Assembly: GCF_018882365.1 (NCBI RefSeq)
Contig: NZ_JACVOP010000002.1
Span: 186,001 to 250,000 of the forward strand
Source of the DNA: Polynucleobacter sp. 71A-WALBACH
GTDB taxonomy: Bacteria; Pseudomonadota; Gammaproteobacteria; Burkholderiales; Burkholderiaceae
Reading direction: 5' to 3'
Length of the DNA stretch: 64,000 nt
Both the position numbers and the translations under genes were made by a program. Each line of letters starts with the position of its first letter. Positions within the stretch are counted from its first letter, which is position 1. The notes under the pieces are model-generated. The model searched no databases. It had not been told where the DNA came from and was given only the letters and a program-made list of their open reading frames with translations. This document shows, piece after piece, positions 30,562 to 40,400 of this stretch.

Positions 30562-31029
30562 ATGAACATGATTCAACTTAATCGCTTCAAAACAATTTCA
30601 TCGGCTGTAGCGCTGTCAACTATGTTGGTGGCCTGCGCTTCTTCTGGCGACTCTCCAACTGGCACGCCTAGTGAAGTCCAAGAAATTCAGTCACAACTCT
30701 TAGGTGATATGCCATTGCCTGCAGCCTCCAAAATTATCGGTTCAGATTCATTAATCATTGGCCGTGGTGATAACTGGGTGGGGCGCGTTGTTTTATCTGG
30801 CGTGCAAACCCCAACTGATATTTATGCATTCTTCCAGGCTGAATATCCAAAAGCAGGGTGGACCACAATTAGTGCAGTGAAATCAAAAACCAGCATTTTG
30901 GTTTTCACTAAGGGTGATCGTACTTCGACTGTGGAGGTCAGTGATGGTTCATTTGGTGGCCCCAAATCCATGATTACTATTACCGCTTCACCGAAGAATG
31001 CAAATATAGTTGCACCAAGCAAAAAATAA
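30562..31029 (+). CDS. Putative lipoprotein of unknown function
   Basis: A 155-residue exported lipoprotein. The N-terminus has basic residues (RFK, 8-10), a hydrophobic stretch and the lipobox LVAC with the modified Cys at 25 (counted from the ATG at 30562; a second ATG two codons later is possible). The mature part has two segments that look like beta-rich repeats: DSLIIGRGDNWVGRVVLSG, and the last third with VEVSDGSFGG. I recognise no family with confidence. It starts 25 bp after tRNA-Cys, so it may be read through from the tRNA promoter. A bidirectional terminator follows. Confidence 0.75.
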   Translation: MNMIQLNRFKTISSAVALSTMLVACASSGDSPTGTPSEVQEIQSQLLGDMPLPAASKIIGSDSLIIGRGDNWVGRVVLSGVQTPTDIYAFFQAEYPKAGWTTISAVKSKTSILVFTKGDRTSTVEVSDGSFGGPKSMITITASPKNANIVAPSKK

Positions 31030-31093
31030 AGAATATAAAAAGAACAAAAAAGAATAGAGTGAAAAGAATAGGGCAAGTCGTCTCTACAATTGA

Positions 31094-31118
31094 AAAAGGC
31101 CTCGTACAGAGGCCTTTT
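31094..31118. terminator. Bidirectional terminator between the lipoprotein gene and lexA
   Basis: AAAAGGCCTC and GAGGCCTTTT pair around the five-base loop GTACA. With A and T runs on the two sides it can end the convergent lipoprotein and lexA transcripts. Confidence 0.9.
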
Positions 31119-31135
31119 GCTTTAAGGGGTTGGGG

Positions 31136-31855
31136 TTAGAGCCCGCCAGCCCTAATAAGGCCAACAGCCTGACCCTCTATCGCAAAGTTTGGTTGACGAC
31201 CATCCACCAAAATGTTTTTAAAGTCTGGATTCTCTGCTTGCAACTCAATCACCATGCCGTCCGCAGTTTTCTTTTGATTCCAACGTTTCACTGTGACTTC
31301 ATCATCTAAGCGTGCAACCACAATATCGCCGTTGCGTACTTCAGAAGTCTTTTTCACTGCTAAGTAGTCGCCATCAAGAATGCCGGCATCGCGCATGCTC
31401 ATGCCAACTACTTTAAGTAAGTAATCTGCACCCTTGCTAAATAAATTTGGGTCAATCGGTACCTGTTTTTCAATGTGTTCAATTGCCATGATTGGAGAGC
31501 CTGCAGCAACGCGACCAATCAGTGGCAAGGTCAGCTGCTGAAGTGCACCCGAAGGTAAAGACATCTGACGATATTTATTTGGATTGTGTGTCTGGTTAAA
31601 GCGTTGCGGAATACGAATGCCACGAGAGGTTCCTGGTGTCAGCTCGATGTATCCTTTTTTTGCTAAAGCACGCAAGTGCTCCTCAGCTGCGTTTGCAGAA
31701 GCAAATCCCAGCTGCGTTGCAATTTCTGCGCGAGTAGGGGGTGAACCACTTTCCTCGATGGCTTTGGTGATTAATTCCAAAATCTCACTTTGACGTGCGG
31801 TGAGTTTGGGGAGGGCAGTCAGCTCCTCTTGAAAATCGACTGTATTTATGTCCAT
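31136..31855 (-). CDS. lexA: SOS repressor LexA
   Basis: LexA represses DNA-damage genes and cleaves itself when RecA is activated. From the ATG at 31855 the protein has 239 residues: a winged-helix DNA-binding domain (1-70, [12 protein letters not shown] and [12 protein letters not shown]), the Ala118-Gly119 cleavage site in GRVAAGSP, and the Ser153 (GMSM)/Lys190 (VTVKRW) dyad. The frame is open for 42 more codons upstream but those codons run through the SOS box and into the asparaginase gene, so I reject them. The ATG is one base from the LexA box and has no ribosome site; see the promoter entry. Confidence 0.96.
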   Translation of the reverse strand: MDINTVDFQEELTALPKLTARQSEILELITKAIEESGSPPTRAEIATQLGFASANAAEEHLRALAKKGYIELTPGTSRGIRIPQRFNQTHNPNKYRQMSLPSGALQQLTLPLIGRVAAGSPIMAIEHIEKQVPIDPNLFSKGADYLLKVVGMSMRDAGILDGDYLAVKKTSEVRNGDIVVARLDDEVTVKRWNQKKTADGMVIELQAENPDFKNILVDGRQPNFAIEGQAVGLIRAGGL

Positions 31856-31856
31856 G

Positions 31857-31890
31857 CTGTAATTGTATACAGCACTATTTGAATATTCAA
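31857..31890 (-). promoter_or_regulatory. lexA promoter with SOS box
   Basis: CTGT-N8-ACAG, a perfect LexA box, occupies 31857-31872. On the minus strand TTGAAT (31885-31890) and TACAAT (31862-31867) are spaced by exactly 17 bases, a good sigma-70 promoter. The -10 lies inside the LexA box, so LexA binding would block it. The expected start of transcription falls at or next to the A of the lexA ATG. The same box may also affect the divergent asparaginase gene. Confidence 0.85.
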
Positions 31891-31916
31891 GCAATTTGGA
31901 GGCGGATAATGGAGGG

Positions 31917-32993
31917 ATGACCTCAAACCCCAGTATTTTTGAAAAGACCCCCCATCTCCTAGTTTTGGGTATGGGCGGCACTATTGCAGGCCTTGCTCCA
32001 AACCCTGAAGAAAACCCCCTTCAATACCAGGCTGGCCAGGTAGGAGTTGATGCATTAGTGGCGCATATCCAGTCGGTAGTGCCTGAAGGGGTCAAGCTGG
32101 TATCACGCCAGCTGGCAAATATCAATAGCCGCAATTTGACCGACGCGCTTCTCGCCACGATGGGGCTGGCTGTAAGGGAGGCTCTATTAGATCCTTTGGT
32201 AAAGGGGCTGGTGATTACTCATGGCACCGATACCATCGAAGAGACCGGTATATTTTTGCAAGCCATTTGTGGAAAGTTGGCGCAGAACCAGGGTAAGCGG
32301 GTCATTTTGACTGGGGCGATGCTGCCAAGTAATGCGCCTGGAGCTGATGGCCCTTCCAATCTATTGGATGCCTTGCGATGGGCTTCTACGTCAATAGATA
32401 ACTGCCCTGGTGGCATTTATGCGGTCATGGATGGACGTGGATGTTTGGCGATTGATTTAGCTAAACGACACGCTACAGCCCTTAATGCGCCGATACAAAA
32501 TGCCCCATCAAGCTCAGTGGGTTTAATTAACCCCTCTTGGTTATCTGGAGTCAAGGCTGTGCAAGCAGCCTGGAATGAGGATTTACCAATTCCCAATGAG
32601 GGTGAGTGGCCTTGGGTAGAGATTCTGACGAGTCATGCAGGCGCGCGTCCTGAAACCATCACGCAGTGGCTTAATAGCGCCGTAAAAGGCTTTGTGGTTG
32701 CTGGTTCAGGGCAAGGTGGGTTTCATGATGCATGGGCTCAGCCTTTGAATCAGGCAATGACTCAAGGCATTGCCGTGGTGAGAACGACTAGAACAGGTGC
32801 TGGTGAGACTTTGCGGAACATTCCTGAGGTAGATGCGCTAGGATGCTGCGCTTCAGGGTCTTTAACTGCCCCAAGGGCTAGAATTGCGCTCCAATTGGCT
32901 CTGAATGCGGCAAAGCTGGCAAATATAGCTAGTAAACCCCTGACTTGGCAGGATTTTTTTGCTAGAATAGCGGACTTACCAGTAATTCGGTAA
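31917..32993 (+). CDS. L-asparaginase (AnsA/AnsB family)
   Basis: L-asparaginases hydrolyse asparagine to aspartate and ammonia. From the ATG at 31917 (358 residues) the protein has the first catalytic Thr in MGGTIAG, the second Thr with its Asp and Lys partners in [11 protein letters not shown], and [16 protein letters not shown]. No signal peptide is visible, so it is probably cytoplasmic. GGAGG at 31898 is the likely ribosome site, although a second GGAGGG touches the ATG. The frame is open upstream to 31863 but would overlap the LexA box. Divergent from lexA. Confidence 0.9.
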   Translation: MTSNPSIFEKTPHLLVLGMGGTIAGLAPNPEENPLQYQAGQVGVDALVAHIQSVVPEGVKLVSRQLANINSRNLTDALLATMGLAVREALLDPLVKGLVITHGTDTIEETGIFLQAICGKLAQNQGKRVILTGAMLPSNAPGADGPSNLLDALRWASTSIDNCPGGIYAVMDGRGCLAIDLAKRHATALNAPIQNAPSSSVGLINPSWLSGVKAVQAAWNEDLPIPNEGEWPWVEILTSHAGARPETITQWLNSAVKGFVVAGSGQGGFHDAWAQPLNQAMTQGIAVVRTTRTGAGETLRNIPEVDALGCCASGSLTAPRARIALQLALNAAKLANIASKPLTWQDFFARIADLPVIR

Positions 32994-33052
32994 GGACTTA
33001 AAAGCAGTAAATGTGTTGTACGTTGTACCTACAATTTGTTACTACCTTGTCA

Positions 33053-33102
33053 CACTGGCGCTAACCTCAACAACCATCGGAAGTTAGCAAGACGCCCAGG
33101 TG
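33053..33102 (+). promoter_or_regulatory. Structured rpsF leader, possible S6:S18 autoregulatory site
   Basis: Upstream of rpsF, CACTGGCG (33053-33060) pairs with CGCCCAGGTG (33093-33102) with small bulges. The arms GCTAAC and GTTAGC (33060-33065, 33083-33088) continue the stem above a five-base bulge. The loop contains ACC and CGG trinucleotides. A leader hairpin bound by the S6:S18 complex is known in front of rpsF in many bacteria. Whether this hairpin matches that motif needs a covariance search. Confidence 0.5.
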
Positions 33103-33125
33103 ACTTTATCCTTAAGGAGTGTTAG

Positions 33126-33500
33126 ATGCGTCATTATGAAATCGTTTTTATCGTCCATCCGGACCAAAGCGAGCAAGTGCCTGCGATGATCGATCGCTAC
33201 AAGGCGACATTAGCTGCTGCTGGCGGCAAAATTCACCGCATGGAAGACTGGGGTCGTCGTCAGATGGCTTACATGATCGACAAACTTGCTAAAGCCCATT
33301 ACGTTTGTATGAATATTGAGTGCGACCAGAAAACTCTGGACGAGCTCGAGCACGCATTCAAATTTAACGATGCTGTTTTGCGTCACCTCATCATCAAGAC
33401 TAAGAAAGCTGAAACAGAGCCTTCAATCATGATGAAAGAAGTGCAACGTGAAGAAGCGCGAAAATCAGCTCAATCCGACGCTCCTGTAGCAGCGGCTTAA
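33126..33500 (+). CDS. rpsF: 30S ribosomal protein S6
   Basis: S6 binds S18 and the central domain of 16S rRNA. The 124-residue protein starts [18 protein letters not shown], has the [13 protein letters not shown] segment typical of the family, and ends in an acidic, Ala-rich tail. A TAAGGAG ribosome site lies just before the ATG. It heads the rpsF-priB-rpsR-rplI-dnaB operon and has a structured leader. Confidence 0.97.
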   Translation: MRHYEIVFIVHPDQSEQVPAMIDRYKATLAAAGGKIHRMEDWGRRQMAYMIDKLAKAHYVCMNIECDQKTLDELEHAFKFNDAVLRHLIIKTKKAETEPSIMMKEVQREEARKSAQSDAPVAAA

Positions 33501-33559
33501 GTTAGAAATTTGAAGAGGAATACACAGACTAGAAAACGTATCAGAGTGACGGAGCGGCG

Positions 33560-33853
33560 TTGAATCATTTCACCCTAACTGCATTCTTGGTATCTAAAGA
33601 CGCGATTCGATTTACACCAGCAGGAATACCGGTGATGCATTGCCAGCTAGAACATAGCGGCGAAGTAAGCGAGGTAGGAACAGCAAGGAAAATTCAGATG
33701 AATGTTGAAGCCATAGCGATAGGCCCAATACAAAAGGGCTTGGAGCAAATGGATTTAGGGGCCGAGGCAGTGTTTGAAGGATTCTTGGCACCCAAGACTC
33801 TACGTAATCAAAGACTGGTTTTCCACATTACCCATATTCAATTGAAAAATTAA
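33560..33853 (+). CDS. priB: Primosomal replication protein PriB
   Basis: PriB is a single OB-fold protein related to SSB that takes part in replication restart with PriA. The 97-residue protein fits the family: [20 protein letters not shown] near the start and [20 protein letters not shown] at the end. The start is TTG at 33560; no ATG gives a full-length product, and the GGAGCGG before it can act as ribosome site. Location between rpsF and rpsR is the classic place for priB. Confidence 0.9.
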   Translation: MNHFTLTAFLVSKDAIRFTPAGIPVMHCQLEHSGEVSEVGTARKIQMNVEAIAIGPIQKGLEQMDLGAEAVFEGFLAPKTLRNQRLVFHITHIQLKN

Positions 33854-33866
33854 AGAGGAAATCATC

Positions 33867-34139
33867 ATGGCGTTTGGAAAGAAACCCGATTTCAAAAAGA
33901 AACCAGCTCAGAACCCATTGTTCAAGCGTAAGCGTTATTGCCGTTTTACTGTTGCTGGCGTAGAGCAGATTGATTACAAAGATGTAGATACATTGAAGGA
34001 CTTCATTGGCGAAAACGCCAAAATTACTCCTGCACGTTTGACAGGCACAAAAGCAAAATACCAGCGTCAACTTGACACTGCTATTAAGCGTGCTCGTTAC
34101 TTGGCTTTGTTGCCATTCTCCGATCAACACAAGAAATAA
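33867..34139 (+). CDS. rpsR: 30S ribosomal protein S18
   Basis: A 90-residue basic protein. It has a Lys-rich N-terminus, [18 protein letters not shown], and the C-terminal [25 protein letters not shown] that identifies S18. S18 forms a heterodimer with S6 on the platform of the small subunit. AGAGGA precedes the ATG. Confidence 0.97.
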   Translation: MAFGKKPDFKKKPAQNPLFKRKRYCRFTVAGVEQIDYKDVDTLKDFIGENAKITPARLTGTKAKYQRQLDTAIKRARYLALLPFSDQHKK

Positions 34140-34152
34140 TTGGGAGCCCTCA

Positions 34153-34605
34153 ATGCAAATCATTCTTTTAGAAAAAGTAATTAACCTGGGCAACCTCGGT
34201 GACATCGTTCGTGTTAAAGACGGTTACGCTCGTAATTTCCTAATCCCACAACGTAAAGCTCGTCGTGCAACTGAAACAGCGATTGCTGATTTTGCAGTGC
34301 GTCGCGCTGAGTTGGAAAAATTAGCTGCTGAGAAATTAGCTGCTGCTGAAGCGGTTGGCGCAAAGCTCAAAGACTTGGTTCTCGAAATCGGTCAAAAAGC
34401 GGGTGTTGACGGTCGCTTGTTTGGTTCTGTAACTAACCATGACATCGCTGACGCTTTGAAGACTAAAGGCTTTGTAATTGAAAAATCTTCTGTACGTATG
34501 CCTACTGGCCCCTTGAAGATGGTTGGTGATCACCCTGTAGCGGTTGCTGTTCATACCGATGTAGTGGCTGACATCACTATCCGTGTAGTTGGCGAGCAAG
34601 CGTAA
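34153..34605 (+). CDS. rplI: 50S ribosomal protein L9
   Basis: L9 reaches from the base of the L1 stalk. From the ATG at 34153 the protein has 150 residues and begins [19 protein letters not shown], the standard start; [11 protein letters not shown] is the N-domain signature, followed by the long connecting helix and the C-domain with [12 protein letters not shown]. The TGGGAG ribosome site supports this start. The frame is open further upstream inside rpsR but that part is spurious. Confidence 0.97.
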   Translation: MQIILLEKVINLGNLGDIVRVKDGYARNFLIPQRKARRATETAIADFAVRRAELEKLAAEKLAAAEAVGAKLKDLVLEIGQKAGVDGRLFGSVTNHDIADALKTKGFVIEKSSVRMPTGPLKMVGDHPVAVAVHTDVVADITIRVVGEQA

Positions 34606-34629
34606 GTTTTAGATCTGTAAGCTAGCCTC

Positions 34630-36069
34630 ATGGCTGAATCCCGCTCACGCTCCCTTATGTCAAATTCCGGCATGATGGGTTCTGGGGATGCAGCCTTGCA
34701 GGCTTTAAAAGTACCGCCGCATTCTGTAGAAGCCGAGCAATCTTTGCTCGGCGGTCTACTGATCGATAACACAGCCTGGGATCGCCTAGGTGGCGTGTTA
34801 ACTGATAAAGATTTCTATCGCCCTGAACATGCTTTGATCTATAAGGTCATTCAGCGTTTAGTTGGCGACAATCATCCGGCCGACGTTATTACTGTTCATG
34901 AGGCTGTGAAGTCTGAGCAGGGTGGCGATTTAGTTGGCATTGATTACCTCAATTCATTGGCGCAAAGCACTCCTAGTGCAGCGAACATCAAAGGCTATGC
35001 CGACATTGTTCGTGACCGCAGCATTCTGCGTCGCCTAATTGAAGTGTCTGACAATATTGTGAACTCTGCATTTGTTCCAGAAGGTCGTTCAGTGAGAACG
35101 CTTCTGGATGAAGCAGAATCACGCATTCTACAAATTGGTGAAGAGGGTAGTCGCAAGGCCGACTACCTTGAGATCGAGCCATTGCTCAAAACCGTTGTCG
35201 CGCGTATTGATGAGCTATACAACCGTCAAGGTGGCAGCGACATTACTGGTATAGCAACTGGCTTTATTGATCTGGATAAACAAACTAGCGGTCTGCAAAA
35301 AGGCGACTTAGTGATTATTGCCGGAAGACCGTCAATGGGTAAAACCGCGATGGCTTTAAATATTGCGGAAAACGTTGCTTTAGCAGAGGGGTTGCCTGTC
35401 GTCATATTCTCAATGGAGATGTCTGGTGAACAATTGGCAGCCCGTTTATTGGGTTCTGTAGGGCGCGTTGATCAAAGTCGTATGCGTACTGGTAAGTTAC
35501 AAGATGATGAGTGGCCACGGGTTACGGATGCCATTGCGCGCCTAAGTAATACCCAAATTTTGATTGATGAGACTGGTGCTCTCTCAAGCTTAGAGTTGCG
35601 TGCACGCGCACGTCGTATTGCTCGTAACTTTGGCGGAACGCTTGGTCTCGTTGTGATTGATTACTTGCAGTTGATGAGCGGCTCAGGTTCTGAGAACCGT
35701 GCAACCGAGATTTCTGAGATCTCACGATCACTTAAGTCACTCGCAAAAGAATTACAGTGCCCGGTAGTGGCGCTATCTCAGTTAAACCGTGGCCTTGAGC
35801 AACGTCCTAACAAGCGCCCAATCATGTCTGACTTGCGTGAGTCAGGTGCGATTGAGCAAGATGCCGACTTAATTATGTTTATCTATCGTGATGAGGTATA
35901 TCACCCCGATACAACCCAAGATAAGGGCATAGCTGAGATCATTATTGGTAAACAGCGTAATGGACCAATTGGCACTGTGCGCGTTAGTTGGCAAGGCCCG
36001 TATACCAAGTTTGATAACTTGGCGATGGGATCGGTTGGTTACTCTTCGGGTGGATACGAGCCGTTCTAA
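34630..36069 (+). CDS. dnaB: Replicative DNA helicase DnaB
   Basis: DnaB is the hexameric helicase of the replication fork. The 479-residue protein has the N-terminal helical domain (PPHSVEAEQSLLGGLL), the linker, and the RecA-like domain with Walker A GRPSMGKTA, the LGLVVIDYLQLM Walker B strand and the SQLNRGLEQRP motif. No intein is present. It is the last gene of the rpsF operon and is followed by a bidirectional terminator. Confidence 0.97.
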   Translation: MAESRSRSLMSNSGMMGSGDAALQALKVPPHSVEAEQSLLGGLLIDNTAWDRLGGVLTDKDFYRPEHALIYKVIQRLVGDNHPADVITVHEAVKSEQGGDLVGIDYLNSLAQSTPSAANIKGYADIVRDRSILRRLIEVSDNIVNSAFVPEGRSVRTLLDEAESRILQIGEEGSRKADYLEIEPLLKTVVARIDELYNRQGGSDITGIATGFIDLDKQTSGLQKGDLVIIAGRPSMGKTAMALNIAENVALAEGLPVVIFSMEMSGEQLAARLLGSVGRVDQSRMRTGKLQDDEWPRVTDAIARLSNTQILIDETGALSSLELRARARRIARNFGGTLGLVVIDYLQLMSGSGSENRATEISEISRSLKSLAKELQCPVVALSQLNRGLEQRPNKRPIMSDLRESGAIEQDADLIMFIYRDEVYHPDTTQDKGIAEIIIGKQRNGPIGTVRVSWQGPYTKFDNLAMGSVGYSSGGYEPF

Positions 36070-36113
36070 TTAAAAAGAGAAAAACAAAAAGTAACAGTAA
36101 CAATTAAAGATAA

Positions 36114-36138
36114 AAAAGCCTCGCATTGCGAGGCTTTT
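36114..36138. terminator. Bidirectional terminator between dnaB and the small exported protein
   Basis: AAAAGCCTCGC pairs with GCGAGGCTTTT around a three-base loop, giving a strong hairpin with A and T runs on either side. It serves the convergent dnaB and 36159-36428 genes. Confidence 0.9.
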
Positions 36139-36158
36139 AAGTTTGAAGCGAAAGTAGC

Positions 36159-36428
36159 CTACTTGCCGCCTTCACACTTCTTGATAGACGCAGCCTTAGC
36201 AGCGCCATAGAGAGGCTTGCCATCCTTGCTGACAGCTTTAGCTTCGCAACCAGAGTCCGCAACTGCTCCACCCATACATTTTTTCACAGATGCATCTTTA
36301 GCAGCACCATAGAGTGGCTTACCTTCTTTGCTAACTGCCTTAGCTTCGCAAGCAGCTTGATCTGCAAAAGCAATTGAAGGAACTGCGAAACTGAATGCAA
36401 TACTTAAAGCGATGATGATTTTCTTCAT
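36159..36428 (-). CDS. Small exported protein with two Cys-bounded repeats (PsiF-like)
   Basis: An 89-residue protein from the ATG at 36428, which has a GGGAGAA ribosome site. It has a signal peptide (1-22, ending AFA), then two nearly identical 25-residue units, Cys27-Cys51 and Cys61-Cys85, each of the form C-E-A-K-A-V-S-K...PLYGAAK...KKC. The pattern (Cys, small helix, Gly, basic residues, Cys) resembles the PsiF repeat of periplasmic phosphate-starvation proteins. That likeness is from memory and only moderate. The four cysteines suggest one disulfide per unit in the periplasm. Function unknown. Confidence 0.75.
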   Translation of the reverse strand: MKKIIIALSIAFSFAVPSIAFADQAACEAKAVSKEGKPLYGAAKDASVKKCMGGAVADSGCEAKAVSKDGKPLYGAAKAASIKKCEGGK

Positions 36429-36484
36429 GTGTAATTCTCCCAAGTAAATTGAATGTACTTCGACTACGGTAACACCTTACAAAC

Positions 36485-37306
36485 TTAGTTTTGCTTCATA
36501 ACCATATTTTGTGTTGCAACTGGTGCTGGGAAGCCCGCGGCTGCGAGAGCTTCACTCATCACACGATTACTATCAAAATAGACTTGCCAGTAGTGGTCAT
36601 TGTTGCAGTATGGACGCACGGCCAATACTGGGCCGACTAAATTGAATTCCAAAATATTTACCTCCACAGCTGGATCTTGCAATACGTTTGGAATAGAAGC
36701 AATCTTTTCGCTCAATAACTTCATGGCAGCCCCTTGATCTGCCGCCCCCGAGAGCTGGCATTTCAGATCAACGCGGCGGAAGGGGGTATGGCTAAAGTTC
36801 TGAATGGTGTCACCCAGAATCTTCGTGTTACCAATCATGGTGGCAATGTTATCTGGCGTATTAATGGTGGAAGAAAATAATCCGATTTCTTTAACCGTGC
36901 CAGTAACGCCTGCAGCAGTAATGAAATCGCCAACTTTAAATGGGCGCAAAACAATTACAAATACGCCCGCAGCAAAGTTAGAGAGGAGTCCAGCCCATGC
37001 TGCGCCGATAGCAACACCTGCGGTAGCAATTAAAGCGGCAAAGCTCGTGGTTTGAATACCAAAATAACCCAGGATTCCAACAACCAAAAGAATATTCAGG
37101 GTTACAGAAACGACGGAGCCTACATAACGCAGAATTGTTGGGTCTAGTTTTTGTTGTTCCAATGCTTTGCGAAGGATATTCAAGGCAACGCCAATTAACC
37201 ATCGGCCAACCACCCAAAAGGCGATTGCTGCCAAAATCTTGAGACCAATGTCCGTAGCGGCGGTTACTAGAATCTCTTGGATGCGACCTAAATCAATTTC
37301 TTTCAT
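36485..37306 (-). CDS. mscS: Small-conductance mechanosensitive channel (MscS family)
   Basis: MscS opens under membrane tension and releases solutes on hypo-osmotic shock. The 273-residue protein has three transmembrane helices (about 18-45, 60-80, 88-118). The pore helix TM3 carries the Gly/Ala-rich packing pattern AGVAIGAAWAGLLSNFAAG, and the conserved VLRPFKVGDFI follows at the start of the beta domain. The ATG at 37306 is preceded by AGGAATT; a TTG two codons upstream is less likely. It is divergent from the autotransporter gene. Confidence 0.92.
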   Translation of the reverse strand: MKEIDLGRIQEILVTAATDIGLKILAAIAFWVVGRWLIGVALNILRKALEQQKLDPTILRYVGSVVSVTLNILLVVGILGYFGIQTTSFAALIATAGVAIGAAWAGLLSNFAAGVFVIVLRPFKVGDFITAAGVTGTVKEIGLFSSTINTPDNIATMIGNTKILGDTIQNFSHTPFRRVDLKCQLSGAADQGAAMKLLSEKIASIPNVLQDPAVEVNILEFNLVGPVLAVRPYCNNDHYWQVYFDSNRVMSEALAAAGFPAPVATQNMVMKQN

Positions 37307-37362
37307 TGCCAAATTCCTGTGTTGTTGAAAATAATTACAAATAAATCCGATAAATGATTATT

Positions 37363-37379
37363 TCTGATTATTAATCAGA
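37363..37379. promoter_or_regulatory. Perfect palindrome between mscS and the autotransporter gene
   Basis: TCTGATTA and TAATCAGA flank a single T, giving a perfect 17-base palindrome in the AT-rich 190-bp divergent gap. There is no T-run, so it is more likely a protein-binding site than a terminator. No regulator can be named. Confidence 0.4.
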
Positions 37380-37496
37380 GAGGTATTAGCCCTTGGGTTA
37401 ATAGATATTAAATTTATAGCTAATTATTATTCAGTTATTCCAATCTAAGTGGCTAAATCTGTCAAAAATTAGCGTCGTAACGAAAATCATATTCCC

Positions 37497-40400
37497 ATGA
37501 AATATTTAAATAAATCACAATCGTTTTTTGTCGCAGTATTTTTTACTTTGATATTGGTGGTCTATGCACCCATATCATTGGCTGCGGGTAGTTGTGATAA
37601 CTATACCCCGGATGCGAATGGAACTACAGTCACCTGCAATCCAATAGGAACAACTTCAGCTGGAGTGATTTCTTCGCAAGGTAATACGGCGGCAGGAAAT
37701 AATGTCACCGTCAATATTAACCCTGGCACTTCAATTACAGTTAATGGTTCAACAGTGGGTATTGGAAGTGGTGCAAATGTAATAAATAATGGAGTCTTAA
37801 ATACCAGCTCCTTTTATTACGGATACGGGATCTCTTCGGGTATAAATGGTAGATCTCAGGCTGGTGGCAGCACTATTACTAATAATGGTTCGATTGTGAC
37901 AAATGGTATTAATGCATCAGGTATCACGATTAGCTCTACCAATGCCAGTTCAGCGGCAAACACCATCATAAATGCGGGGACGATATCAACCAGCGGTAGA
38001 GGGGCAAATGGTATTGAAGTGGAAAATGGTGGAGCAATTACGGCGATCAATAACTCTGGCACGATTGCTGCAGCGGGGATGCTGTCAAACGGAATACAAG
38101 TCAAAGGCGCTGCAAACATCATCAATTCTGGAATTATTTGTCCGTCAGGAATCTTGTCTGGCTCCTGTAATCCGCTAACTACTGGTAGTGGTAACGGAAT
38201 TCAGATTGACAATAATGCAAACAGTAATCGAACCACAATTACTAATACAAGCACGGGATTGATTGGCGCTCCAACATCATCTTATTACGCGATCTACAGT
38301 GCTCAACAGCCAGGAGTGGATGTTTATAACTATGGCAGAATTCTTGCTGCTAGCGTCTCTGACACTGCGATCAATTTTGCCGGCTCAACAAGCGGTGGCT
38401 CTAACAACACAGTAACTCTATATGGTGGCTCAACATTATTGGGTGGAATTAGTTTTAATAAAGGTAATACACAAGAGACTCTGACATTCAGCGGGTTCGC
38501 CAATGCTAACTTTAATAATGCATTAACTGGCTTGAATGTAATCAATGCAACAAATTCTTCAAATGTAGTCTTAAATAGCGCTTCAGGATATGAGCTTGTC
38601 GCGGGACGTATCAATATTGATGGAACATCGACACTGCGAATAAGTTCTACAATTCAGGATCAAGCTAGCCCTACTGCAGTCGCTACCTTAATCTCTAAAA
38701 TTGGTGCTGGCACCTTAACTCTCTCTGGTGCTAATACCTATAGCGGTGGCACTAGCTTAAATGCCGGCACGATTGCTGTGGGTAACAACACAGCACTCGG
38801 TACCAGTGGTTTAGCGATGGCTAATGCCACTACCTTACAGGCTGCTTCATCAGTTGCTTTAGCCAATGCCGTAAGTGTTGCTGCTACCTCTATAGTAGAT
38901 ACCAATGGAAATAACCTAGGGTTATCGGGAGTCATCTCTGGAGCAGGCTCCATAAACAAAGTAGGCGCTGGCACCTTAACTCTCTCTGGTGCTAATACCT
39001 ATAGCGGTCCTACAAATATCAATGCAGGCAGTCTAATTTTGACGGGCTCCCTGGGTTCAGCTGCAACGACTACTGTTGCATCAGGTGCGATATTGCAAGG
39101 AGGGGGCATCATAAACGGGAGTGTAAATAATGCGGGAAATATTGAACCTAGTTTTTTAGGGATTCCAACCCAATTAACAATCAATGGAAATTATGTTGGC
39201 AATAATGGCAACTTCACAACTAATGTATGGGGGCCTAATACGAGTCCAATAGCCGATACTTTAAAAATTGGCGGAGGGGCTTCAGGCTCAACTGGCATAA
39301 CAGTAGTTGATAAGGGTGGTCTAGGTAATCGCACCACTGGTGATGGTATTCAGGTGGTACAAGTTAATAGTAGCAATGGCTCCACTTCAAATGCCTTTGC
39401 TCTAAATCAACGTGTTGCCTCTGGTGCATTTGAGTACCAGCTAGTTAAAGGCCCAGCAACTGGATCAGGAAATTCTTGGTATTTAAGAACAGATAATCCA
39501 GCTGAGCCCGCTAGTGTTTTAGTTGCAGCCCCAGCCATTCCCATTACTCCTGCTGTGGGAGAGCGTATAGAGGTATCTGTTTATCCAGCACTACCTTCTT
39601 TAATGCAGCTCTATGCGCAGACTGCTGTTGATACATTGGATCAACGCCGTGGCGACCTCAATCTGGTTGATCCAGGTTCCTTGAGCCAGAATAAATCTAA
39701 TGACTGGGCACGCATTATTGGAAAGACTGGATCTTCAACGCCATCCAATATTAATGATGGGCCTAAATTGAACTTTAATGCATACGCCTTACAGTTCGGT
39801 GTTGATCTGTATAAGAATGAAGAGCTCGCTGGATCACGTTCATACATAGGTCCATATGTCACGATTGGTGGTGCTAACGGAAATACTTCCAACCAAGCAG
39901 GCACGACATCAACTGGTAATCTTAATGGCATGCAGGCGTATTCATTGGGCTTATATGGAACTCATTTTGCGGAAAATGGTTTATATGTTGATGCATTGGC
40001 ACAGGGCTCCAGGTACCTGAACGCGAGCGCAAGCTCGGTTCAAGGTGCTGGATTAAAAACACAGGGTTCTGGTTTTACGGGATCACTTGAGACGGGCGGA
40101 CGCTGGAATTTAACGGAGAAGTTTTTAATCTCTCCTCAAGCTCAAATTGTTTATGATGCTATCGGCATGAATAACGCCAGCGATGCATATGGCCAAATAA
40201 ACTTTAACAAGAGTGAGATTAGTCGCGGACGCGTGGGAATATTAGGTGGTCATAAGGATACCGTTGGAAATACTCCTATCTTTGCTTATCTACGCGCAAA
40301 CTACTGGTCTGTATTTAATGCTGGAACCAGTACCACCTTCCAATCACTTTATGGCGTCAATCCCCTCACCTTCCAATCTCAAACTGGATCTCGTTGGTTG

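Noticed and set aside
31856-31981. Upstream extension of lexA by 42 codons
   Set aside because: It would run through the SOS box and promoter and into the divergent asparaginase gene. The known LexA N-terminus starts at the internal Met.
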